Shown here: positions 1 to 9,100 of the stretch, in pieces
Layout: every line of letters begins with the position of its first letter
How positions within the stretch are numbered: the stretch's first letter is position 1
Origin: an uncultured Acetatifactor sp.
GTDB lineage: Bacteria > Bacillota > Clostridia > Lachnospirales > Lachnospiraceae
Length of the DNA stretch: 64,000 nucleotides
Direction: 5' to 3'
Assembly: GCA_934436245.1 (NCBI GenBank)
Contig: CAKSAM010000001.1
Span: forward strand, 62,001 to 126,000
The notes under the pieces: generated by a model
Seen by the model: the letters and a program-made list of their open reading frames with translations, nothing else
Databases searched by the model: none
What the model was told of the DNA's origin: nothing
Translations under genes and position numbers: made by a program

Positions 1-2124
1 GTCCGTATCCAAAAACTTTTGTACATAGAGTTCCCCCATATAGCTCATCATGGTCGGATCCCCTTTATTTGCCATGATTTCCGCATACCACTGGAACAAA
101 TAGTCGAACCCTTTCTCATCCGCCTCCTCTGCCGCCAGCGCATTTAATTCTTCGAGATTTTTCTGTTCATAAGACTCTCTGTTTTTCTCATGCTCGACGA
201 GTTGACTGAATTCTTCTATATAATGCGTCATGTCTGCATCTGCAAATATTCCGTATTTTTCCAGATTGTCCTTTGCCTTTTCATAATCCTTTTTCAGGAC
301 ATAATCCATAACGCAGGCTTTGACAAATTGCTCTTCGGAATCCTCTAAATGGAATAAGGTTCCTACCGCGTGGGCAAGGATAAACCAGTCTTCTTCTCCA
401 CAAAACGCTTTTGTGTTATGCCCTCTATTGCTTCTCGTATCGTATGTTTCCTGCAGAGGATGGCTTTCCATATAAGCATTCCGCAGATCACTTCTTTTCC
501 GGAAGATTCGTTCCAGATATCCAAAGCTGTCATGCAGACACATCGACATCGCTTTGCAGTAATACTTATAAGCGGTTTCTTCATTTTTCTCTACACCGGT
601 ACCGTACTCATACATAAGTCCCAGCTGCAGTGGTGCATCAATTACCCCTTTTTCCTCTGCCCTTTTAAACATCTGCAGCGCTTCTTCTGTGTTCGGCATC
701 ATGCCAAGTCCATATCGGCAGCACCATGCACGGCTGTAAATTCCACCAAGACTTCCTCCTCTTGCCGCATATAAGGCAAGCAGGGAATAAGCACTGTAAT
801 CTTTAGCGTCGCATGCCTGTAATGCCTGCTGATAATATGCCTCTCCGCTCATTCCCTGTTGTACGGTTATCAGATCTGTCTCATTGATTTTGCGGAGCAG
901 TACCTGCACTGCCGCTTTCGCATCTCTGTAGCCCAACTGTTCCGCCTTTTGATAGTATTGCAGTGCCAGCTGATAATTTTTCTGTGTTCCTTTTCCGAAT
1001 TCGTAGATACGTCCCAGATTATAGGCACTTTCCGACACTCCCACTTCCGATGCCTCTTCATAATATGCAATTGCCCTGGCTGGATCCATTGGATTGCCCT
1101 GTCCCTTATCCCATGACATTCCCACAAAATGCTGCAGTTTGCGGTAACCTCTGTTGACCGCATTCTGTGCAAATTCCAGTGCCATATCATACTGGTCGTC
1201 ATGCCACATCTGTAACGCATACGCCATCATATCCTCTTCTGTCGGATCAGCCGCAGTGGGATCTAATTCCTTCTGCAGTACTGTAATGACAGATTTTGTA
1301 CTGTAATTGTGCCCTGCCCGGTACGCTCTCTGAATCCATCGGAGAGCATTTGCCTTGTCCTGCGGAATTCCAAAGCCATAGAGATTCATTATACCAATGT
1401 TCCACATGCTGTATTTATTTCCTCGAGAAGCAGCAAGTGCCATATATAAATACCCATTATAATAATTCTGCTCAGTACCAAAACCGTTCAGGTAGCCAAG
1501 TGCCATCGTATTCATACTCTCTATATTTCCCCGGTCCGCTGCCTGAGAGATCAGAGTATATCCCTGGACGAAATCCCTTTGCTGAATACACTGGTTTCCT
1601 TTTTTATCCATCTCTTCAGGCGTCAGTTCCGGCTGCTGTACCGGCTGAGACTGCGGAGCAGGTTGTGGCATCTGGTTCTGTGGCATCTGGTTCTGTGGCA
1701 TCTGGTTCTGCGGCATCTGATTCTGCGGCGTCTGGTTCTGCGGCATCTGGCTCTGCGGCATCTGGCTCTGCGGCATCTGGTTCTGCGGCATCTGGTTCTG
1801 CGGCATCTGGTTCTGCGGCATCTGGTTCTGCGGCATCTGGTTCTGCGGCATCCGGTTCTGCAGCATCTGGTTCTGCGGCATAATGCTTTCCGTAGCTTTT
1901 GTAGCACACTCTTCCGCCTTTTTGACAACATTATTTGCCGTTTCCATCGCCTTTGTCATGGCTTGACTCATCCTGGCTTTTGTATCTTCCACTTTTTGGG
2001 ATTTCAAGAACTGCTCCAGGCTTTCCTGCAAGGAAGTTCCCCCTGAGCTCTGCGCATTCCCCATGCCTGCATTGTTACCTCCGGTACCGGCTGCCCGAAA
2101 TCCGAATTTATCCATAATTCCCAT
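1..2124 (-). CDS. Sel1-repeat protein with Gln-rich pentapeptide tract (partial, runs off left edge)
   Basis: The frame is open for 708 codons from ATG 2124 to the window edge, so the C-terminus is missing. The start follows AGGAGGAT, ten bases upstream. Residues 1-80 are polar and Ala/Lys-rich. About residues 82-153 are 14 tandem copies of Met-Pro-Gln-Asn-Gln. The remainder contains Sel1-type TPR helices, for example 'MALGYLNGFGTEQNYYNGYL', 'LYGFGIPQDKANALRWI' and 'SAYNLGRIYEFGKGTQKNY'. There is no signal peptide, so it is probably a cytoplasmic protein-interaction scaffold. It is the last visible gene of the operon led by the membrane-tethered sigma factor, 38 bases after the 59-aa membrane peptide. 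Sel1 identity is clear; the function is not known. Confidence 0.85.
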   Translation of the reverse strand, partial: MGIMDKFGFRAAGTGGNNAGMGNAQSSGGTSLQESLEQFLKSQKVEDTKARMSQAMTKAMETANNVVKKAEECATKATESIMPQNQMLQNRMPQNQMPQNQMPQNQMPQNQMPQNQMPQSQMPQSQMPQNQTPQNQMPQNQMPQNQMPQNQMPQPAPQSQPVQQPELTPEEMDKKGNQCIQQRDFVQGYTLISQAADRGNIESMNTMALGYLNGFGTEQNYYNGYLYMALAASRGNKYSMWNIGIMNLYGFGIPQDKANALRWIQRAYRAGHNYSTKSVITVLQKELDPTAADPTEEDMMAYALQMWHDDQYDMALEFAQNAVNRGYRKLQHFVGMSWDKGQGNPMDPARAIAYYEEASEVGVSESAYNLGRIYEFGKGTQKNYQLALQYYQKAEQLGYRDAKAAVQVLLRKINETDLITVQQGMSGEAYYQQALQACDAKDYSAYSLLALYAARGGSLGGIYSRAWCCRYGLGMMPNTEEALQMFKRAEEKGVIDAPLQLGLMYEYGTGVEKNEETAYKYYCKAMSMCLHDSFGYLERIFRKRSDLRNAYMESHPLQETYDTRSNRGHNTKAFCGEEDWFILAHAVGTLFHLEDSEEQFVKACVMDYVLKKDYEKAKDNLEKYGIFADADMTHYIEEFSQLVEHEKNRESYEQKNLEELNALAAEEADEKGFDYLFQWYAEIMANKGDPTMMSYMGELYVQKFLDTD
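1666..1875. repeat. 15-bp minisatellite, 14 copies, in the Sel1-repeat gene
   Basis: The plus-strand unit is GGCATCTGGTTCTGC, repeated 14 times in register with a few single-base variants (GGCGTC, GGCTCT, GGTTCTGT, CAGCAT). On the coding strand it encodes Met-Pro-Gln-Asn-Gln. Because the unit is a multiple of three and free of stops in several frames, it creates spurious open frames on both strands. Near-identity of the copies suggests recent slippage expansion. Confidence 0.95.
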
Positions 2125-2162
2125 GTCTGTATCCTCCTGTATTTATTCTTTCGTGGCTCTGC

Positions 2163-2342
2163 CTAGATTGCAAAGCCGCCAAACACTATGGTTATGATAA
2201 ATGCCGCCACCATGACCGGCATCAGCCATCTTTTTAACGTAAGCGGCTTATAGGCAGCCACTTTCTCCTTGTATGCTTTCACCCTTGCCTGTGATACCCC
2301 TTTTGATATCTGTCTGTCCGATCTCCAGTATGGACTGTTCAT
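2163..2342 (-). CDS. 59-aa single-pass membrane peptide
   Basis: ATG 2342 follows AGGAGG at seven bases; TAG is at 2163-2165. The product has a polar, basic N-terminal half beginning 'MNSPYWRSDRQISKG' and one C-terminal hydrophobic helix 'WLMPVMVAAFIITIVFGGFA', so it is probably tail-anchored. It lies 12 bases downstream of the NERD gene and 38 bases upstream of the Sel1-repeat gene, in the same operon. The strong ribosome site and tight spacing support a real gene. I recognise no family. Confidence 0.75.
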   Translation of the reverse strand: MNSPYWRSDRQISKGVSQARVKAYKEKVAAYKPLTLKRWLMPVMVAAFIITIVFGGFAI

Positions 2343-2354
2343 ATGTCTCTCCTC

Positions 2355-3482
2355 CTATCTGAAATATTCCGCCGGAATATCTGTTCTGGTCTGCCAGCAG
2401 CTCCGGTTTCCGTCTACCAGTAAAATCTGCTTATAGATCCGGTTTCTCCGGATGATGGCTTCCTCACCGGGCTCGGAAATTCCCCGGATGCCTCTGGGAA
2501 TACGGCGTACCTGAAATGGTCCCAGGGCAAAGTCTCTGGAGGTCTTTGCGATTCTTTCTCTCGTCTGCATCATCGCTTTTCTCTCTTCGTTGGTATATAG
2601 CGAATAGGGAAGTAACAGTTCATATACCTGCTGCATAATGCCTGCATTTCCGCCTCCGTTCTGTGCGGAGATCATCTTCTCGGATTCCTTAATAAATTTC
2701 ACCAGGCTCGTTCTGGTCCCGTATGCGAAGTCAATAGGAATATCTCCTCCGGGTAATGACATCACACCGGCACACAGTACATAATTTACACACGCGCTCT
2801 GTCCGTTTGAAATAATCCTTGCCCTCAGCAACAGCTGGTCGATCGCCATGGTGTGCTTTTGATTCTGCATGTAAATATTCTCACACTCATTCTGCGTATG
2901 ACCGATGGTCTGAATCCATTTTTCTTCATCATATCTGCCCTGGAAGTATCCCCCACGGTTTTTACATTCCAGTACATAGATCAGGTTATTGGTAATGATG
3001 ATGGCATCTACTTCCTGAAAATTGCCGTTTTCCATCGGAACACATACATTGTAGAGAACCCTGTGATCCATCTCCAGCTCCCGGCTCAGCACATATGCCA
3101 TAAATTCTCCCTGCAGACCCTTGTCAAACCAGATCTGTCTTCTCTTCGTGCCGGTTGACAGATAATAATCCGATCTCTTATAGCCCACCCAGAAGGCTTC
3201 TATCACATGTAAGTCATAGACACTGACGATCAGCAAAAGGATGATTGCAATCACTCCAATGCCATAAACCACCTTATTATCCTGCTGCAATGCCCCGAGG
3301 CAGCCCCACAAGATAAAGGCATACCACCCCAATGCCACAAATCCAAGGAGGGTAAAATTTCCTTCATAGGTCATTTCACGGAAATGTTTTCCGAGACGAT
3401 TCAAAAATAACGGTCCTCCATAGACGACATCCTCTATTTTTTTTGTAAGCTTCAGCATTAGTTTCAAAACTGAAAAAAACAT
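2355..3482 (-). CDS. Membrane-anchored NERD-domain protein
   Basis: A 375-aa protein. Two hydrophobic segments lie near residues 42-62 and 71-90, followed by a cytosolic domain. That domain contains 'EVDAIIITNNLIYVLECKN' at about residues 157-175; the D and E-x-K spacing is typical of the NERD (nuclease-related) fold of the restriction-endonuclease superfamily. The C-terminal part, about 100 residues, matches nothing I know. NERD proteins are predicted nucleases or nucleic-acid-processing factors, but few have been tested. The gene is 26 bases downstream of the sigma-factor gene and 12 bases upstream of the small membrane peptide, so it is probably cotranscribed. Domain call is secure; nuclease activity is inferred. 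Confidence 0.85.
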   Translation of the reverse strand: MFFSVLKLMLKLTKKIEDVVYGGPLFLNRLGKHFREMTYEGNFTLLGFVALGWYAFILWGCLGALQQDNKVVYGIGVIAIILLLIVSVYDLHVIEAFWVGYKRSDYYLSTGTKRRQIWFDKGLQGEFMAYVLSRELEMDHRVLYNVCVPMENGNFQEVDAIIITNNLIYVLECKNRGGYFQGRYDEEKWIQTIGHTQNECENIYMQNQKHTMAIDQLLLRARIISNGQSACVNYVLCAGVMSLPGGDIPIDFAYGTRTSLVKFIKESEKMISAQNGGGNAGIMQQVYELLLPYSLYTNEERKAMMQTRERIAKTSRDFALGPFQVRRIPRGIRGISEPGEEAIIRRNRIYKQILLVDGNRSCWQTRTDIPAEYFR

Positions 3483-3508
3483 TCGCTGAGTCCTCCTTTG
3501 TGTATCTC

Positions 3509-5635
3509 CTACTGTGCTACGAACATTATGTTTTTATACAGACTGTCTTCATCCCGTGCGGTATAGGCTGTCATCCGATAGGCGCTCATGGGGAACTCGT
3601 AACCTCCGATGTAATCGCCGCCTGCGGTTTCCGTCAGTTCTTTTTCAGAGATCAGTGTGGTCTCGTTGGTATTACTGTCATAATAATGAACCAGTTCATA
3701 CCCCATCTGGACATACCGGATTGCCATGGCCTGTTGATCAAAGTAGCCATATAAGACATCCCCCCAGGGTGTTGTCGCTTTTTCCGTAAGGTCCGTTCCG
3801 TCAAAGCTGTAGATCACATATTCATAATCCGCATTGCAGGTACCACGGCACAGAATCACCTCCGGCACACCATCCTTGTCGATATCATTGATAGAATATG
3901 TATTATCTTCTGCGAATACTCCCTGTGCCTGCAGGCTGCTCATGAGCTCTGCCGCCTTCTGCGCCATGACACGATAATCATATGCCTGTGTCGTCTCTGC
4001 AGAATCTTCTGTAATCTCAATGTTCTGTATCGTAAGTCCTCCAAAAATATCGCTGTTACCACTGGTGACTCCTGTTACAGTAAACTGATATGCCGTCTCT
4101 TCCGGATCGTACCAATAGCAGGTTCCGGAGATGACCACATTCTGTTCCTCCTGTGATACCAGTTCCGCAGTACCGCCTGCCACCTGTATATTTCTGCCAT
4201 CAAAAGTGCTCTCCAGTCTGCCGTCTACGATTTGAAGGGAACCGGCGTCATTGCTGAAGGAATAGCTGTAGTCCGCCGGGATCTCAATACCCAGACCAGA
4301 CTTGCAGAAGTCTGCCACTTCCTGTTCCGTCACATTGTAATTGATCCAGTCATATGGAAGATCTGCCGCATTATGGTCTCCGCCTCCCCAGGAGTAGTTC
4401 ACCATGTCGATATACTCTTTTACAAACATCAGGCATTCATCCGGAGTCATGGAAAAGGTCTTCCAGCCATTCTCCTGATTTACGGAAGAATAATTGCACT
4501 GGTAAGCGGCTGCCACAAATGCGGAAATCTGACGGGCCGCTGCTTCTGATAATTCAATTTCCCCGGGTAACGTTTCCTCCGGTATTGTTTCTTCGGTCTC
4601 CTGTGCCACAGTCTCCTCCGTTGTCATGTCAGCCAGAGTTTCTACTATTTCTGTGGACTCCTGTACTTCCTCTTCCACCGGCCGGTTTGTCAATTTCACA
4701 ATACCTGCTGTCCCCAGTCCGGCAACTGCGACGGCACCGGCAACGATCAATGCTTTTGCTGCTATACCAAGAGATGCCATTCCGGCGCCAGCGCCTGCAG
4801 TTGCAGCGGCTGCCCCGGCAATGGCTGCCCCGGTGCCCATTGCTTCACCGGCTCCTGTGGCGGCTGTCTCTCCTGCAGCGGCTGCTGCCGTAGCTGTACC
4901 TGCGGCATCTGCTGTCACAGAAATTGCTGTCGCCTGCAGTCCCACCTCGGAGCATGCCCCGTTGTAGATCTGCTGCGCTGCCTGCACAGTAAGCCTGGTG
5001 TCTTTCTCCATAGAAGAAATCGCATACCAGAGAATAGGCAGCCCCAGAACATGCAGCCTGTAGCCTTCCTTCTCTTCTTTCTCCTCGACACGTTCCCGGA
5101 TATATTTTCTGGCATAATTCAGACGGCTCTTGACGGTATTTACCGGACATCCGATGGCCTCCGCAATTTCTTCCACTTTTAAACCTTCATAATAGTATGC
5201 AATTACAGCTTCCTTCTGAAGTACCGGCAGTTCTTCAATGATCCCCCTTACGATTTCGGAGGTTGCCTTCTGGTCCGCTGTCAATTCCGGCATAGTAGAC
5301 GCATCAAGACTTTCCTGTTCCTCTAAAATACCCAGCGCATCTTCGCCGACCAGGTATTCTTTTTCCGGTTTTAATTTATCGTTTACCTTCATTGCCTGAT
5401 TATGAGTTATTCCATACAGCCATGAAATAAAAGCTTCCGGTGCCTTTAATGTATGTATGCTCCTGTATGCTTCCACATATACTATCTGCGTCACATCCCT
5501 GGCGTCATCCTCTGTCCTGGTCAATTTTTGTGCCAGTGTATAAACTTTCTTGTAGGTTGCAGAATATACCGCATTAAAACCTTTTTCTTCACCATTTTTC
5601 ATCTGTTGTATGGCTTGCATCAAACTATCATCCAT
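3509..5635 (-). CDS. ECF RNA polymerase sigma factor fused to a membrane segment and extracytoplasmic domain
   Basis: A 708-aa protein. Residues about 20-85 are sigma region 2 ('EDDARDVTQIVYVEAYRS', 'FISWLYGITHNQA'). Residues about 125-180 are region 4 ('EELPVLQKEAVIAYYYEGLK' followed by 'IAEAIGCPVNTVKSRLNYAR'). Residues 232-287 are an Ala/Gly/Thr-rich linker. A transmembrane helix lies near 290-315. The remaining roughly 390 residues are acidic and presumably outside the membrane, with a calcium-loop-like 'DIDKDGVPEVIL'. Typical ECF factors are about 170-200 aa, so sensor, anchor and sigma factor are on one chain. Start ATG 5635 follows AAAGGAG. Upstream are a sigma-A-like promoter with palindromic operators and a second motif shared with the CAP-protein gene. 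It leads the operon with the NERD, small membrane and Sel1 genes. Confidence 0.92.
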   Translation of the reverse strand: MDDSLMQAIQQMKNGEEKGFNAVYSATYKKVYTLAQKLTRTEDDARDVTQIVYVEAYRSIHTLKAPEAFISWLYGITHNQAMKVNDKLKPEKEYLVGEDALGILEEQESLDASTMPELTADQKATSEIVRGIIEELPVLQKEAVIAYYYEGLKVEEIAEAIGCPVNTVKSRLNYARKYIRERVEEKEEKEGYRLHVLGLPILWYAISSMEKDTRLTVQAAQQIYNGACSEVGLQATAISVTADAAGTATAAAAAGETAATGAGEAMGTGAAIAGAAAATAGAGAGMASLGIAAKALIVAGAVAVAGLGTAGIVKLTNRPVEEEVQESTEIVETLADMTTEETVAQETEETIPEETLPGEIELSEAAARQISAFVAAAYQCNYSSVNQENGWKTFSMTPDECLMFVKEYIDMVNYSWGGGDHNAADLPYDWINYNVTEQEVADFCKSGLGIEIPADYSYSFSNDAGSLQIVDGRLESTFDGRNIQVAGGTAELVSQEEQNVVISGTCYWYDPEETAYQFTVTGVTSGNSDIFGGLTIQNIEITEDSAETTQAYDYRVMAQKAAELMSSLQAQGVFAEDNTYSINDIDKDGVPEVILCRGTCNADYEYVIYSFDGTDLTEKATTPWGDVLYGYFDQQAMAIRYVQMGYELVHYYDSNTNETTLISEKELTETAGGDYIGGYEFPMSAYRMTAYTARDEDSLYKNIMFVAQ

Positions 5636-5690
5636 TTTTCTTATCTCCTTTGTATTTTTTGGGTGGAATAACTACTGCTCCTTTCTATAT

Positions 5691-5723
5691 ATAAGTACCT
5701 TCCCGAAGCAGTAAGGTTTTATT
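5691..5723 (-). promoter_or_regulatory. Candidate ECF-type promoter of the sigma-factor operon
   Basis: On the minus strand AATAAAACC (5723-5715) is followed after 15 bp by GGTACTTAT (5699-5691). The same two boxes with the same spacing lie upstream of the CAP-repeat gene at 10249-10281. The distance from the proximal box to the start codon is about 56 bases here and 58 there. An A/T-rich tract lies just upstream in both. That the fused sigma factor reads them is inference. Confidence 0.65.
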
Positions 5724-5752
5724 TTTTTTAAATTTTTTCTTTTTTTCTGATT

Positions 5753-5783
5753 TTGACCTTCATCTTTTTGTACCCATTATACT
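5753..5783 (+). promoter_or_regulatory. Promoter of the XRE regulator gene
   Basis: TTGACC at 5753-5758 and TATACT at 5778-5783 with a 19-bp spacer point toward the XRE gene. The -10 box lies inside the inverted repeat TACCC...GGGTA (5771-5788), which suggests autorepression. Confidence 0.5.
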
Positions 5784-5798
5784 GGGTATATTATACCC
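5771..5798. promoter_or_regulatory. Overlapping palindromic operators in a divergent promoter region
   Basis: GGGTATATTATACCC (5784-5798) is a perfect palindrome around one central base. TACCC (5771-5775) and GGGTA (5784-5788) form a second, overlapping inverted repeat. The first lies in the spacer of the leftward promoter, the second over the rightward -10 box. A dimeric HTH protein such as the adjacent XRE regulator could control both directions. Confidence 0.6.
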
Positions 5799-5805
5799 AA
5801 GTCAA
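5776..5805 (-). promoter_or_regulatory. Sigma-A-like promoter of the sigma-factor operon
   Basis: On the minus strand TTGACT (5805-5800), an 18-bp spacer and TATAAT (5781-5776). The spacer is filled by the palindromic operator. Start would be near 5769, giving a leader of about 134 bases that also contains the ECF-type promoter motif, so the operon appears to have tandem promoters. Confidence 0.65.
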
Positions 5806-5845
5806 TGACCATATAATTGAATCTGCATAGAAAGGAGACCTCATC

Positions 5846-6052
5846 ATGATGTCTTTTGAACCATTGTGGCACACGCTAAAGCAAAAAAACGTGTCTACAT
5901 ATAAGCTGATCAATGAATATGGGCTCAGTAAAGGGATGATTGACAATCTCAAGCACAATCGCAATGTGACTCTACTGACCATTGAACAGCTCTGCCGCAT
6001 TTTGGACTGCAGAGTGGAAGATATCGTGATATATATTAAAGATGCCGAGTAA
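5846..6052 (+). CDS. Small XRE-family helix-turn-helix regulator
   Basis: A 68-aa protein that is almost entirely one Cro/CI-type HTH domain: 'NVSTYKLINEYGLSKGMID' then 'VTLLTIEQLCRILDCRVEDI'. It resembles the short YozG-like regulators common in Firmicutes. The start follows AAAGGAG by eight bases; a second ATG follows immediately and either could be used. It is divergent from the ECF sigma operon, and palindromic operators occupy the shared promoter region, so it probably represses itself and the sigma operon. A short hairpin follows the stop codon. Confidence 0.88.
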   Translation: MMSFEPLWHTLKQKNVSTYKLINEYGLSKGMIDNLKHNRNVTLLTIEQLCRILDCRVEDIVIYIKDAE

Positions 6053-6085
6053 AAGGAACCGCCTGACATACAGACGATTCCTTTT
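6051..6085. terminator. Weak terminator between convergent XRE and CAP-repeat genes
   Basis: AAAAGGAA (6051-6058) pairs with TTCCTTTT (6078-6085), with an extra CG/CG pair inside. The right arm provides the U-tract for the XRE transcript and the left arm for the opposite transcript. Confidence 0.5.
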
Positions 6086-6108
6086 TATATGCCTTTATTT
6101 CAATATTT

Positions 6109-9100
6109 TTACCAGATTTCTACCCAGTATGCGATGTAGACATATCGGCCGGTTTCCACTCCGTCTTTGTACACAGGACATCTCTTATAGAAAACACTGA
6201 TTCCGGTAAGATTACGTGGCTTGGGTGCATCCAGGTTTGCCTTATGACCGGGAGAATTTAACCATGCATCAAATATCTGTTGCACACTGGGATTATTTCC
6301 TTTTCCATCAGGATTACCCATTGCAATATTTTCAGAATAGCTGCTCTTTCCTCCATTTGGTCTTGTATGATCCCATAAATAAGATGTCTCCACAGCTCTC
6401 ATTGCAACATACTCATTCATTCGCGTACTGGTCATTTCCTGGGTATGTCTGCCAATGGAAGTCCGGTATTCATTCACCAGTTTCAGCATTTCCTGTGCTT
6501 CCTCTTCATTATAATGACCAATTACCATTTCTTTTTCGCCATTAGCAATGTCAAAATAGTATACGCTGTCTGTTCCATCCGTGGTCAGCATAGGAATTTC
6601 TTCTGTGTCAAGAAGTGCCTGACACTTGGTACATCTCAGTTCTTTAGAGCCTGCCACACCCAGTTCTGCTTCCTGTACTGTCTTCCATTCTCCATCATCA
6701 TGACCTGTAGCCTGTGTCTCATTGATTTTCCTGGTATCTCCACAGTTCTTACAGGTTTCCAGTGTATAGCCGCCTTCTGTACAGGTCGCATCTACTGTGG
6801 ATGTCACTACATAGTCATGCTCCAGCTTTTCAATAGGTTCTGTGTAGCTGTCATTACAGTTGGTACACTTATAGGTTACAGAGCCTGCTACACCACAGGT
6901 TGCCGCCTGTTTTTCTGATTCTACATAGTGGTGTCCTGTAGCTGCAATCTCTGTTACTTCTGTATGTCCGCAGTTTTCACAGGTAAGCGTAGAAGACCCC
7001 TTCTTCGTACAGGTTGCTTTTACCACCACAGCATCCCCATACTTATGTCCTGTCGCAGGGATTACTGTATTGATCACACTTCCGCAGGCACAAGTCTTCT
7101 TCACATAACCATCTGTGGTACAGGTGGCTGCTTTTGTATCTGTCACATAATTGTGTGTATGCGGAAGTTTCTCGATCACTCTGGAATCTGTCTGCGTTCC
7201 ACACTCTGTACAGCTTCTGATCTCCAGTCCCGTTGTATCTTCCGTTGCAGGAGTTTTCACTGTCCACTCCCCAGGGGTATGCGCTTTCCTGGCAATCTCT
7301 TCTGTATAAGAATCTCCACACTCACAGGTGTAGGTAATAGAACCTGTCTTACTGCATGAGCTGTCTTCCCTTGCTGTTTCCACATAATTGTGTACATGGG
7401 GAGGAAGCTTCTCAATATCCTCTGTGATTCTGCTGTCGCATCTGCTACATTCCTTATGCTTTTCGCCTTCAGATTCTTCTGTGGCTTCCTTGTCAATGAT
7501 CCAGTCCCCATAGTCATGTCCTAATGCAGGAATGCTTCTGCTCTCACTGTAGGCGCACTGGGAACAGGTTCTCTGCTCTGTACCTGCACTTTCACACTGC
7601 GCTGCGGTTATTTCTTTCCATTCTCCCATGGAATGTCCTGTTGCAGGGAGTGTTTCTGTCTTCAGGACTGCTCCGCATTCTGTACAGGTTATCTGCTTCG
7701 TTCCATCCTCTGTACAGGTTGCACTGGTAACAACCTTCCAGCCACCTTCTGTATGTCCTGTGGCAGGAATTGTTTCTGTCTTCATCTTAATATGACAGAC
7801 ACTACATTCTGTATGCTTGGAGCCTGTTGTCGTACAGGTTGCTTTTACATCAATGATGAAAGCACTCTCCGTATGTCCTGTTGCAGGAGTAACGACTTCC
7901 GTTGTCTTTCCGCAGATAGAACAGGTCTTCACCGTAATTCCATCGCTTGTACAGGTTGCATCCTTAGAAGACGTAATCTGATATGTATGGTCATGAGGTT
8001 TTACAGGAATATCCTCTGTTTCCAACGTTGCCTGACAATCAGGACAGATTTTTTCCTTCAATCCCATTTCTGTGTAAGTAGCTTCCTTGGTTACTTTCCA
8101 CTCTGCATTCTTGTGATTTGTTCTGGGTAAGATCACCTTATCCGTCAGTCCACAACGGCACTCATACAATTCATAGCCATCTGTAGTACAGGTTGCAGGC
8201 TGTGATTCCAACAAGGTGGTATGTTCACAGGTATGCGGAAGTTTGGAAATAGTCTGTGTCTCCAACGTAGTACCACAGGAAGTACACTTTCTTACCTTCT
8301 GACCCTCTTCCAGATCTGTAGCTGCCTTTACAACTTCCCATTCACCAGCCGTATGCCCTGTCGCCGTAATCTCTGTCTTGTAGCTGTCACCACATTTAGA
8401 ACAGGTAAAGGTGTATGAACCATCAGAAATGCAGGTTGCATCTACATGACCTGTCTTTTCATAAGTGTGTCCTGTCGCATGGATCTCTACTTTCATGGTA
8501 GAGCCACAGCGGCACTCCATGATATAATATCCATCCACTGTACAGGTTGCATCTACTCTTGTCTTCTCTGTATTGTAATCATGTGTATGAGGAAGTTTGG
8601 CTATCGTTCTCTCATCTGTCTGTCCACAGCCATTTTCACAGGTAGCTCTTTCCAGTCCCTCTGTCAGATCCGTTGCAGGAGTTACTACTACATAATTTAC
8701 AAAGCTATGTCCTAATGCAGGAATCGTTGTGTCAGAAAGTTTCTTATGGCAGATACTACACTCTTCATGCTTTTTACCATTCTGTTCACAGGTTGCCCCT
8801 TCATCAATCACTGTTTCATAATCATGCTCTAAAGCAGCGATTTTTCTTGTCTCTTCTTCTCCGCAGACAGAGCATACTCTCTTTTCCTCTCCCTGAACTT
8901 CACACTTGGGAGCAATCGTTTCCGTCCATGCGCCGAAGCTGTGTCCTGTTGCAAGGATCTCTGCCGTCTGAATCACTGCATGACATTCTGTACACTCTGT
9001 ATGCTTTCTGCCTGCTTCTGTACAGGTTGCAGTCTTATCAATATCTGGATCATCATAAATCCATGCGCTTTCCGTATGATCTTTCTTAGCGATCACTTCT

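Noticed and set aside
1666..1875. CRISPR array
   Set aside because: The 15-bp units are directly adjacent without spacers and encode protein.
1296..2046. Several open frames over the Ser/Ala/Gly or Leu/Arg/His repeats on both strands
   Set aside because: They are alternative readings of the 15-bp minisatellite. Only the Met-Pro-Gln-Asn-Gln frame has a ribosome site and joins a Sel1-repeat protein.
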